From: Lachnospiraceae bacterium XBB1006
Lineage (GTDB): Bacteria > Bacillota > Clostridia > Lachnospirales > Lachnospiraceae
NCBI GenBank assembly: GCA_900115795.1
Contig: FOXT01000004.1
Coordinates: 248,001 to 312,000, forward strand
DNA length: 64,000 nt
Direction: 5' to 3'
In this document: piece by piece, positions 46,144-53,207 of the stretch
Numbering within the stretch: position 1 is the stretch's first letter
Layout of the letters: every line of letters starts with the position of its first letter
Program-made: the position numbers and the translations under genes
The notes under the pieces: model-generated
Told to the model about the DNA's origin: nothing
Seen by the model: the letters and a program-made list of their open reading frames with translations, nothing else
Databases searched by the model: none

Positions 46144-46239
46144 GCTGATATATCCTTTCATCAATACCAACATCCTTCAACCAATAATTATGTTACTATT
46201 TATTTGCTGTCTGTAACACCATTGTCCTTCTTGAATTTT

Positions 46240-46470
46240 CTATGCAGCCTTTGAATAATCCATAATAAAAATCTTACTAGCAATGTTCTGAATCTTGTCT
46301 AGGATGGTTTCTATCTTCTGCATTACCGAAAGAGAATAGACAACCTCTCCGCACTGCTCACATTTCATACAAGGAACATTTTCAATAATCACATAGCAAT
46401 CTTTTGTCTGTGCAAAATAAGTTGATTTACTTTCAACTAATGCTTCCGATTTACATAATAAACATCCCAT
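46240..46470 (-). CDS. YgiT-type zinc-finger antitoxin (MqsA N-terminal-like)
   Basis: 76 residues. Two CxxC pairs, GCLLCKSE near the N-terminus and CMKCEQCGEVVY in the middle, form the YgiT-type zinc finger of MqsA-like antitoxins. The C-terminal DNA-binding helix-turn-helix of full MqsA is absent. ATG at 46470 has AAAGGAG seven bases upstream. The gene starts two bases after the DUF4258 gene stops, the usual toxin-then-antitoxin order. Confidence 0.8.
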   Translation of the reverse strand: MGCLLCKSEALVESKSTYFAQTKDCYVIIENVPCMKCEQCGEVVYSLSVMQKIETILDKIQNIASKIFIMDYSKAA

Positions 46471-46472
46471 TA

Positions 46473-46787
46473 TTATTGCTCCTTTCTTACTTTGAAATCT
46501 GCACTCCACTTATTAGCATCTGGATAATATGCTGTGATAATTCTGCTTGCCGTCCCCTCATCACTCATGCAGACATGAATGGTTTTTCCATTTGCTACCG
46601 TACCGCAAATCAAGCAACTTGGAAACGGATAATCATCCGGATATTGCTCAATTATTTCGCCAGTTTCAACAGCTGAGCGTATGTCCTCTACACTAATACC
46701 ACGTTGGCGAAACCGCTCGGCTGCATGTCCCGTAACAAAAACCATGTCCCTATTTATATAATCTCTCAGACATTCAATTTTTATCAA
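46473..46787 (-). CDS. DUF4258 family protein, likely toxin
   Basis: About 104 residues with the DUF4258 core VTGHAAERFRQRGISVEDIRSAVETGEII (in part), a compact RelE/MqsR-like fold, and SCLICGTVANGKTIHVC after it. Paired with a YgiT-type antitoxin, it is probably a ribonuclease-type toxin. The start is uncertain: TTG at 46787 after GGGAG fits best, ATG at 46745 is the alternative. Confidence 0.75.
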   Translation of the reverse strand: MIKIECLRDYINRDMVFVTGHAAERFRQRGISVEDIRSAVETGEIIEQYPDDYPFPSCLICGTVANGKTIHVCMSDEGTASRIITAYYPDANKWSADFKVRKEQ

Positions 46788-46897
46788 TTTTCTCCCTCGC
46801 TCTCCTTTATTCAATTAGCGTAACCGCAACTATTCTGTTATTTCTATTCTGAACTATCCGTAAATACCAGACAGCTCACCCCTTCCTTCTTCATAAT

Positions 46898-48064
46898 TTA
46901 TCCAAAATACTCTTGCATCAGACTATCAAACAATAATTGTGTTTCATCCAACGCCTTTTTCACTGCAACTTTTGATTTGTCGACTTGTTGAACAAAAGAC
47001 TCAAACTCTTTTTGAAGTTCCATCGGTGGTAATATCACTGGTATTTTTTTCAACTCGGTCTTTGTAATTGTCTTAGTTACTGCTCCGTTTATACACCCTG
47101 AAATTAAAAATTCACCATAATCGGTATGTAAATACTGATACAAATATGACATAAGAATATTTCCCTTAATTCGCACCATAATCTGATTTAGGCCCAAAGA
47201 TACTGGTCTATTTAAATATGGCATTACATAGTTCTGACCAGCACTGCCAATTTTACAAATAATCAATTCTCCACCAAATATCTGAGACTTTTTAAAGAAA
47301 TCATATGCTTCTTTTGATACATATTTAACATCGTCAGTAAAGTCATTCTTGGTAAAGTTAGTAAATCGAACCATCATGGCATAATCTTCTTCATCTTTCA
47401 TATCAAGATGATCAACAACTACTTTATTTGCTCCGTTTGAACCAATGTCTCCCATGTATTGCACAATATCAATAAATGGTACAATGTCATACTTATTGGG
47501 ATTCTCTCTTGCATCCCCAAACAGCTCGACAAATCGGGCTTTGATGAGGTCATCCAATTCATCCACTTCATTCTGACGTTTTTGAATAATCCCATTTAGC
47601 TTATCAAGAACAGTTACTATCTTCTCCTGTTCTTTTATATTTCGAATATCTATACTGACCTTCTTTAAATATCCTGCTGAAATATTTGGCTGTGCTCCAC
47701 CAACGCCGTCACTAATAAACTTCTGCTTTTTACTTCTAAGAAAATAATATAAATACTCAGGCAATACTTCTTCACATGGCTTAAAAGCTGCACATGCTTG
47801 ATTTGTACAAGCATCAAATTTCAGTATAGATGTTGCTCCAATGGTCGCCCCATACATAGCAATAAGCACAGTCCCAGATGGATACATTTTAGCTGAAGAA
47901 TTATTTAATCCTTCTTCTGAAATGCAATCTTCAACTGAATATAAGTACTCATCTTTTAAGTCTCCTGTTTTTACCCACGGAATATTTCCATCATAATACT
48001 CTGGATGTGTCTTGGAAGGTGTACCGCCTGATCCAATCTCAAATATTTCGCCTAGTGTCCTCAT
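46898..48064 (-). CDS. hsdS: type I restriction specificity subunit (copy 2)
   Basis: 388 residues with two recognition domains and two conserved helices (EQEKIVTVLDKLNGIIQKRQNEVDELDDL; MELQKEFESFVQQVDKSKVAVKK; shown in pieces) and a full C-terminal tail QLLFDSLMQEYFG that copy 1 lacks. It starts RTLGEIFEIGSGGTPSKTHPE, typical of HsdS. AGGG is seven bases before the ATG inside leader copy C. It is the copy nearer hsdM and so probably the one in use. Confidence 0.93.
   Translation of the reverse strand: MRTLGEIFEIGSGGTPSKTHPEYYDGNIPWVKTGDLKDEYLYSVEDCISEEGLNNSSAKMYPSGTVLIAMYGATIGATSILKFDACTNQACAAFKPCEEVLPEYLYYFLRSKKQKFISDGVGGAQPNISAGYLKKVSIDIRNIKEQEKIVTVLDKLNGIIQKRQNEVDELDDLIKARFVELFGDARENPNKYDIVPFIDIVQYMGDIGSNGANKVVVDHLDMKDEEDYAMMVRFTNFTKNDFTDDVKYVSKEAYDFFKKSQIFGGELIICKIGSAGQNYVMPYLNRPVSLGLNQIMVRIKGNILMSYLYQYLHTDYGEFLISGCINGAVTKTITKTELKKIPVILPPMELQKEFESFVQQVDKSKVAVKKALDETQLLFDSLMQEYFG
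46964..46990. repeat. 27-bp direct repeat in hsdS C-terminal helix (second copy at 42831-42857)
   Basis: TGCAACTTTTGATTTGTCGA plus seven more bases, identical in both hsdS genes and in the same orientation. It encodes QQVDKSKVA. Confidence 0.85.
47523..47545. repeat. 23-bp direct repeat in hsdS central region (second copy at 43375-43397)
   Basis: AGCTCGACAAATCGGGCTTT plus GAT, identical in both hsdS genes and in the same orientation. It encodes IKARFVEL, between the two recognition domains, a natural crossover point. Confidence 0.85.
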
Positions 48065-48069
48065 CTATC

Positions 48070-48093
48070 ATCCCTACAAATCTCAATTTATTT
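48070..48093. repeat. hsdS leader repeat, copy C
   Basis: The 24-base leader carrying the ribosome site of hsdS copy 2; 17 bases are shared with copy A and all 24 with orphan copy B. Confidence 0.85.
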
Positions 48094-48194
48094 GATTTTC
48101 TAAGCCCGCCGTCTTCTCGACCCTTGGGTCAAAAAGTATGCTTCACTTTCAGCTCAGCTAACCATAATTATTTATTTAAGCAACAAAACTAATC

Positions 48195-49289
48195 TTATTT
48201 CTTGCATAATAAATCTAGTATCGCATTTCTAATTTTCAAAATATCATCACTATCACGAATATCATCCAAATCAGCTATTCGGATTAATGATTCATTTTTA
48301 TATGAATACAAATAAACACCATACGTATCAATTAGTAAAACATAATCCGCTACTATTAGTGATTTATCAACATCCCTCTTCGAGTCGAGTTTAAGTTCTT
48401 TTACATCACAATATTTTTTCAATTGTCCAAACAAATTTTGCTCTGCGTCCTTAGAAAGCTTAACCTCAACCAAAAGATATTTCCCGCCAAATATAATTAC
48501 ATTATCCACAAATGCCGGTCTTGATTTATCCTTCTTGCATGCACACTCTCTATAAATTGTCTTTCGATCAGCTAACCCCCGTAAAAAATAGTCTACATAA
48601 AACGCCCTAAACTGACTTTCATACATAAAGCTTCTACGATATTTCACCGACGCCTGCATCCAATTCTTATCATTCATTCTTGCAAATGGAATAGGCATTG
48701 CAACGCTTTTATCCATATAATCTGGAATTTCATTCTTCGTTTTTATTAAAGATTTTAGCTGTTCATATTGTTTCCCGTATACAGGTGTAAATGTCCCACC
48801 ACATGAAAGCTTAATAAACGAATTAAATTCCGACAAATCAATTGGTGTTTTTAACACATGTCCTTCTTTAATATCAGCATAAATTCTCGATTTCCAATGA
48901 GGCGAATAACCCAATTCTTCCGGTTCCCCATAGTAGGGTTTTCCACCAACTCTTGCAACCATAAAAATCTTTCCCCCAAACTTCCTATATATTTCTTCTC
49001 CTACTTCTAAGGCCTCCGTTAAAATTTTGTATTCCTCATTGCTAAAAACAGTCCTGTCCATTTTCAGTTGCTTTTTTAAATGTCTTATAGTTGTTATAGA
49101 ACTCCTCGCATGCATCAAAAAGGCTATATCGTCAGGCTTTATCCATTTCGGCATAGTCCAACTATATAAATCAGCATTCTCCAATAGATTTTCAATATCC
49201 AGCCCTCCATTTTCTCGTTCTATCGCCAAAAGTTCCTCCAATGACTTTGGAAAAGAAAAATTAACAATAACTGCTTGAACTTCTAACAT
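48195..49289 (-). CDS. PD-(D/E)XK nuclease-like protein embedded in the RM operon
   Basis: 364 residues, lying between hsdM and hsdS in the same direction. The C-terminal part shows a nuclease-like core: Asp in RPAFVDNVIIFGGKYLLVEVKLS, with Glu and Lys of the ExK pair a strand later, then QNLFGQLKKYCDV, where a Gln follows. The N-terminal 150 residues are helical and unrecognised. An ATG at 49289 or 49292 follows GGGGG. The fold call is by motif only; it could be a restriction accessory, an anti-phage nuclease, or a non-nuclease relic. Confidence 0.6.
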   Translation of the reverse strand: MLEVQAVIVNFSFPKSLEELLAIERENGGLDIENLLENADLYSWTMPKWIKPDDIAFLMHARSSITTIRHLKKQLKMDRTVFSNEEYKILTEALEVGEEIYRKFGGKIFMVARVGGKPYYGEPEELGYSPHWKSRIYADIKEGHVLKTPIDLSEFNSFIKLSCGGTFTPVYGKQYEQLKSLIKTKNEIPDYMDKSVAMPIPFARMNDKNWMQASVKYRRSFMYESQFRAFYVDYFLRGLADRKTIYRECACKKDKSRPAFVDNVIIFGGKYLLVEVKLSKDAEQNLFGQLKKYCDVKELKLDSKRDVDKSLIVADYVLLIDTYGVYLYSYKNESLIRIADLDDIRDSDDILKIRNAILDLLCKK

Positions 49290-49318
49290 CATAGCCCCCT
49301 TATAGAAATGACGTTCAA

Positions 49319-50779
49319 CTACACTCCCAACATTTTCTTTAATTCAGCCATCTCTGCCTGAATCTCATTTTCAATCGCTTCTATCTTACCAATGATTACT
49401 TCCGTTGGTTCATACTCAACCTTTTCATATACAACTTCCTTGTATTTGTTTATGGATAGGTCATAGTCATTCGATACGATTTCTTCTAACGGAACCAAAA
49501 AACTTTGCTCCGTTCTTGCTCGCTCTTTTTCATCATCCAGATGATTGAAACGTTCTATAATATCCGGAATATCATTATCCGATATTGCCTGCCGTTTATC
49601 ATCCAAACTGAAGCCATCCGCCTTCATATCATAAAACCATACATTGTCTGTTCCGCCGCTTCCGGTCTTTGTAAACACTAGTACTGCGGTTGACACGCCT
49701 GCATATGGTTTAAATACTCCACTTGGCATTGAAATTACAGCATCTAACTTGTTATTTTCAAGTATTTCCTGGCGAATTTGTTTATGTGCCTTACTTGAGC
49801 CAAAAAGTACGCCATCCGGTACGATTACAGCTGCACGTCCGCCTTTCTTCAGCACACGCAAAAATAAAGCCAAGAATAAAAGCTCTGTTTTCTTTGTTTT
49901 GGTTACTTTCAGTAAATCTGCCGATACTGCCTCATAGTCCAGACTGCCTTTAAATGGTGGATTTGCCAGCACCAACGTATATTTTTCTTCGTCAGTATTC
50001 TGTTCCGACAAACTATCTCTATACGATATGTTCGGATTTTCTACGCCGTGAAGCAACATATTCATGGCTCCGATACGAAGCATCGTCCGGTCCATATCAT
50101 TACCATAAAACATGTCGTTGTTGAAATGTTCTCGTTTCGTTGCATCCAAAAACAAATCCGCATGATTCTTTCGCAGATAATTCTGTGCTTCAATAAGAAA
50201 TCCTGCCGTTCCCATAGCCGGATCAATAATGATGTCATCCGGTTGTGGTTTTACCAAATTCACCATCATATTAATAATATGCCTTGGTGTACGGAACTGA
50301 CCGTTCGTTCCTGCAGTAGCAACTTTTGAAAGAAGATGCTCGTATAAGTCACCTTTTGAGTCCTCTTCTCCCAATTCTAATTGGTCAATTCCATCCACAA
50401 TCTTTGTCAGCATCGCTGGTGTCGGCACCTTAAAGATTGCATCCCCCATATAGCGTGAATATGCGGAATCTCCATCTGGATGCAAATTCTTAATAAACGG
50501 AAACACTCCATTCAAAACCACATCATACATTTCTTCCGCAGAGCCCAAATTTTTGAATCGACTCCAACGATACTTCTGGCACTCACCCGGAAACATGGAT
50601 TCAAACGGTATGCCCAAAAAGTTTGCATCATTCTCCAATTCCGTTTCCCTATCGTCCAACTGTTTTATAAACAACAAATATGTAAACTGCTCTATTACTT
50701 CCAATGGATTTGTAATTCCACCAGTCCAGAATGTTTCCCATATTCTGTCCACCTTGTTCTTCAATTCACCTGTTATCAT
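49319..50779 (-). CDS. hsdM: type I restriction enzyme, M (methyltransferase) subunit
   Basis: 486 residues. N-terminal helical HsdM domain (ELKNKVDRIWETFWTGGITNP), SAM-binding motif I DPAMGTAGFLIEAQNYL and the adenine-methyltransferase motif IV LANPPFKGSLD. With HsdS it methylates adenine in the target. ATG at 50779 is preferred: the frame continues 20 codons upstream, but HsdM proteins start MITGELKNKV-like and AAGGG lies about ten bases before. First main gene of the RM transcript. Confidence 0.95.
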   Translation of the reverse strand: MITGELKNKVDRIWETFWTGGITNPLEVIEQFTYLLFIKQLDDRETELENDANFLGIPFESMFPGECQKYRWSRFKNLGSAEEMYDVVLNGVFPFIKNLHPDGDSAYSRYMGDAIFKVPTPAMLTKIVDGIDQLELGEEDSKGDLYEHLLSKVATAGTNGQFRTPRHIINMMVNLVKPQPDDIIIDPAMGTAGFLIEAQNYLRKNHADLFLDATKREHFNNDMFYGNDMDRTMLRIGAMNMLLHGVENPNISYRDSLSEQNTDEEKYTLVLANPPFKGSLDYEAVSADLLKVTKTKKTELLFLALFLRVLKKGGRAAVIVPDGVLFGSSKAHKQIRQEILENNKLDAVISMPSGVFKPYAGVSTAVLVFTKTGSGGTDNVWFYDMKADGFSLDDKRQAISDNDIPDIIERFNHLDDEKERARTEQSFLVPLEEIVSNDYDLSINKYKEVVYEKVEYEPTEVIIGKIEAIENEIQAEMAELKKMLGV

Positions 50780-50838
50780 TTGTTCTATTCCCTTCTTAAA
50801 TCTACCTACTGGTATACCATCATTTAAGCGAATTCGCA

Positions 50839-50961
50839 CTACTTAAAAAACGGTAACAACAACATTTTCAACGGTGCAAATGCTATTTTTATCACCAAAA
50901 TCGGTACGAGCAGTAAAAATTTGCAAACCATAGCAAACAGCATACATAATAACGTAATCAT
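50839..50961 (-). CDS. 40-residue hydrophobic small protein
   Basis: ATG at 50961 has GGAG nine bases upstream. The peptide is almost entirely hydrophobic (MITLLCMLFAMVCKFLLLVP then VIKIAFAPLKMLLLPFFK), enough for one or two membrane spans, with a few Lys. No family recognised. It lies 60 bases upstream of hsdM and could be a membrane toxin or an unrelated small protein. Confidence 0.5.
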   Translation of the reverse strand: MITLLCMLFAMVCKFLLLVPILVIKIAFAPLKMLLLPFFK

Positions 50962-51046
50962 AAGTATTCGCTCCTCTCCAATAGACATTCTTGATTTTCG
51001 TATATCTATAGAATACTCCATGATGTGTCCATTTTAACGTACAACC

Positions 51047-51226
51047 TCAAAACCGCTTCTCAGCAATAACTCTTTTCTGTTTCTGTTGCAATACATAGTT
51101 TGATACAACTCTAAAAAAAGCTTTCTCATCATCGGTTTCAATTTCTCTTGCTATATCATCCGCTTCATTAAAATTGATATTTTTGAACGAAGCATAAAAC
51201 TCATGCAACAATTCTACTTTAGACAT
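51047..51226 (-). CDS. 59-residue hypothetical protein upstream of the RM genes
   Basis: ATG at 51226 after GGGTGAATATT. Helical, charged sequence (MSKVELLHEFYASFKNINFN; EIETDDEKAFFRVVSNYVLQ). No family recognised. Its position, just before the small hydrophobic protein and hsdM, suggests the first gene of the RM transcript. Confidence 0.55.
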   Translation of the reverse strand: MSKVELLHEFYASFKNINFNEADDIAREIETDDEKAFFRVVSNYVLQQKQKRVIAEKRF

Positions 51227-51366
51227 AATATTCACCCTTTCCAATGGTGTAATCTGCAATTCCTATATACGATTAGTATACCATTTTTCTAACGAAATAG
51301 CATTATAAACTATTAAACCGTTTAATAGTTTTGTCCTTTCATCCTTCCATCGTATTTACATTCCAC

Positions 51367-51558
51367 CTACAATGGAATCACAAATCCTGACGGCTCCCCA
51401 TCAAGAAGCCCTGATTCTGCGGCCCATTTCTGATTTGTAAATAAATATTCATCCGCTTCCGGCTCTCCCAGTTTACCAAGATACTTGTTCTTATATTTCG
51501 TGTACGTCGCTGCTGGTGTCTTCACTGTTACATACTCAAATGGCGGAAACGCTCCCAT
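51367..51558 (-). CDS. 63-residue hypothetical protein
   Basis: ATG at 51558 has GGAGG seven bases upstream. The peptide begins MGAFPPFEYVTVKTPAATYT and is Tyr/Lys/Gly-rich with a C-terminal SGFVIPL. Its start overlaps the 3' end of the CpXC remnant in another frame. No family recognised. Confidence 0.5.
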   Translation of the reverse strand: MGAFPPFEYVTVKTPAATYTKYKNKYLGKLGEPEADEYLFTNQKWAAESGLLDGEPSGFVIPL

Positions 51559-51856
51559 TATAACATCCTCCTGCGTATTTCACCAGATCAGCAGCTGTTT
51601 TCACATCTGAAATCTTAATATCACCTGTCTTCATCAGTGATTCAAAAACTTCATTCGTCTCTTCCGCAAGGATAAATATTTCCTTCTTCGTATCGTTACG
51701 ATAAACACAGCTTGCTCTTATCTTAAATTCCTCACCACAAGCTGAACAAGTAGGAAAGAACAAAACCCTATTCAATACCTGCTTCTTCAATTTATTATTA
51801 CCTGGAATTGTTATCTGTGGGTAAATCCCATAATCAAACTCATGACCGCAAGCCGT
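51536..51856 (-). pseudogene. CpXC-domain protein, 5'-truncated remnant
   Basis: The frame reads TACGHEFDYGIYPQITIPGN, then LKKQVLNRVLFFPTCSACGEEFKIR, the pattern of CpXC zinc-binding domains. A TAA stands two codons before ACGHEF, where the first CPxC should be completed, and there is no start codon with a ribosome site upstream. The ORF from the internal TTG at 51790 keeps only one Cys pair. It looks like a decayed gene at the right end of the island. Confidence 0.5.
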
Positions 51857-52022
51857 TTAATTCACTACTAATACTATAACATATTTTCTTGCCAATTATC
51901 ACATTTTACTTTATTCTATTTTCAAAGAAACGTTTTTTTACCGTACAGTATTAGGACTCAAGCGGGCTGCTCGTTTCTTTTTAATAATAACGAACCCTCA
52001 AATAAGAAAATCCAAATTTTTT
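51857..52022. other. non-coding gap with weak inverted repeat
   Basis: AT-rich, no supported gene. AAAGAAACG (about 51925-51933) and CGTTTCTTT (about 51970-51978) form a distant 9-bp inverted repeat. Confidence 0.4.
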
Positions 52023-52311
52023 ACCGCCTACATCTCCAATCCCGCTTTCCGGCGGTCACGCAAAAATACAAAACGTCCCTTCCCGAACCGCCCAGCACTC
52101 GAATTCAAGCCGCAGGCGGTCGCACCAATCACAACAGCTGCATCCCCGCGACCGCCTACCGGCGATATAGTCCTCATGAGCGGTCGGCCACAAGGGACCA
52201 CCTTCCAAAAGCAAACCGCCTGTTTGAACCAAATCAACTCTAGGCGGTCTAAAAAATGAAATCTCTAAAATCACGCAACCGCCTGGACATGCAATTGCAA
52301 ATCCAGGCGGT
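52023..52311. repeat. array of five 34-bp boxes with ACCGCC/GGCGGT ends, 64-bp period
   Basis: Boxes at 52023-52056, 52087-52120, 52151-52184, 52215-52248 and 52278-52311. Each begins ACCGCC and ends GGCGGT (AGCGGT in the third) and is exactly 34 bp. The 22-nt cores are unrelated in sequence, and the gaps between boxes are 30, 30, 30 and 29 nt, also unrelated. The ends are complementary, so each box can form a hairpin or a protein-binding dyad; box 5 extends to a 10-bp stem. The region is more GC-rich than its surroundings, and a 64-bp period does not fit codons. No known element is recognised. Confidence 0.9.
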
Positions 52312-52342
52312 CCAAAAACCTCTATTCTCTTCTAAAACAGCC

Positions 52343-53176
52343 CTACCACATACACTCTAGTATTAATTCCCGGTTGCGAAGCTGCTTTGCCCACTTTTCG
52401 CCTTGTCCCTTCAGGCCAAAAGCGATACCTGCCAACCCTCCAGCCACTGCACCTACGGTATCTGTGTCCTCCCCAAGGTTAACCGCCCGAAGTACAGCAT
52501 CTGCAAAGGGATCCTCTGCATCCACAGCCTGGCAAACTGCCCATAGCGCCGCCTCTAGCGTATCCAACACAAATCCGCTGGATTTGATTTTCTCCTCCGG
52601 AAGTTCCGCAAGGTGGCTCAATCGCTCAAATGGATGCGCATAACAAAGAGTCGGCAAAATATCTCCAATCAATTCTCCATCCAATAGCCGCCTTGCCACC
52701 TCTACATAAATAACACATGCTTCCATGGAAATAGGATGCCCGTGAGTAATGGCCGATACCGCACGAATCTCTTCATCAATTGCTCCGGTGAATGCCAAGG
52801 GCAAAATCCGCATCAGGGAACCATTTCCATTTTCCATCGGTCCTACGCAAGGCTGCCCTGTTGTCAGTGCCTTCCATGTCGTATTTCCAACATCAAACAC
52901 ATCCCCATTGGCAGTAAAAGCGCCCTCTTTAAGCCATGCCTCAAAATTCTCCCGAATCGTATCAATCACGATTCTTCCACCCTGGCTCTTAATCGCCATC
53001 ATGGTTGCCAACGCCATGGCCGTATCATCCGACCAGGTACCAAGAGGTTGATGGTGAGCTCCAAATCCCACCATGTCCGTGCAGGTAAAACTTCCCCGCG
53101 CCCTAAATTCATAAGGCACTCCCAGAGCATCGCCAATTGCCAGCCCCAAAATTGCATCTCTTAACTTTTCACTCAT
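52343..53176 (-). CDS. ADP-ribosylglycohydrolase family protein
   Basis: 277 residues with the DraG/ARH motifs in order: GLAIGDALGVPYEF near the N-terminus, GTWSDDTAMALA with the metal-binding acidic residues, ENGNGSLMRILPLA, and NLGEDTDTVGAVAGGLAG near the C-terminus. It removes ADP-ribose from a protein or other target, unknown here. Its stop lies 32 bases from the hairpin array, which would form the 3' end of its transcript. Confidence 0.92.
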   Translation of the reverse strand: MSEKLRDAILGLAIGDALGVPYEFRARGSFTCTDMVGFGAHHQPLGTWSDDTAMALATMMAIKSQGGRIVIDTIRENFEAWLKEGAFTANGDVFDVGNTTWKALTTGQPCVGPMENGNGSLMRILPLAFTGAIDEEIRAVSAITHGHPISMEACVIYVEVARRLLDGELIGDILPTLCYAHPFERLSHLAELPEEKIKSSGFVLDTLEAALWAVCQAVDAEDPFADAVLRAVNLGEDTDTVGAVAGGLAGIAFGLKGQGEKWAKQLRNRELILECMW

Positions 53177-53207
53177 AACTTATATCTCCTCCTCATTGAT
53201 TGTTTTG

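Noticed and set aside
42831..47545. hsdS repeats as an inverting shufflon
   Set aside because: Both hsdS copies and all their shared blocks are in the same orientation, so simple inversion between them is impossible.
52028..52274. Protein-coding ORFs across the array
   Set aside because: Low-complexity frames without a ribosome site; the 64-bp period is not a multiple of three, so the periodic signal is not coding.
52023..52311. CRISPR array
   Set aside because: Spacing is CRISPR-like, but the repeated units share only six bases at each end, their interiors are variable, and no cas genes are present in the window.
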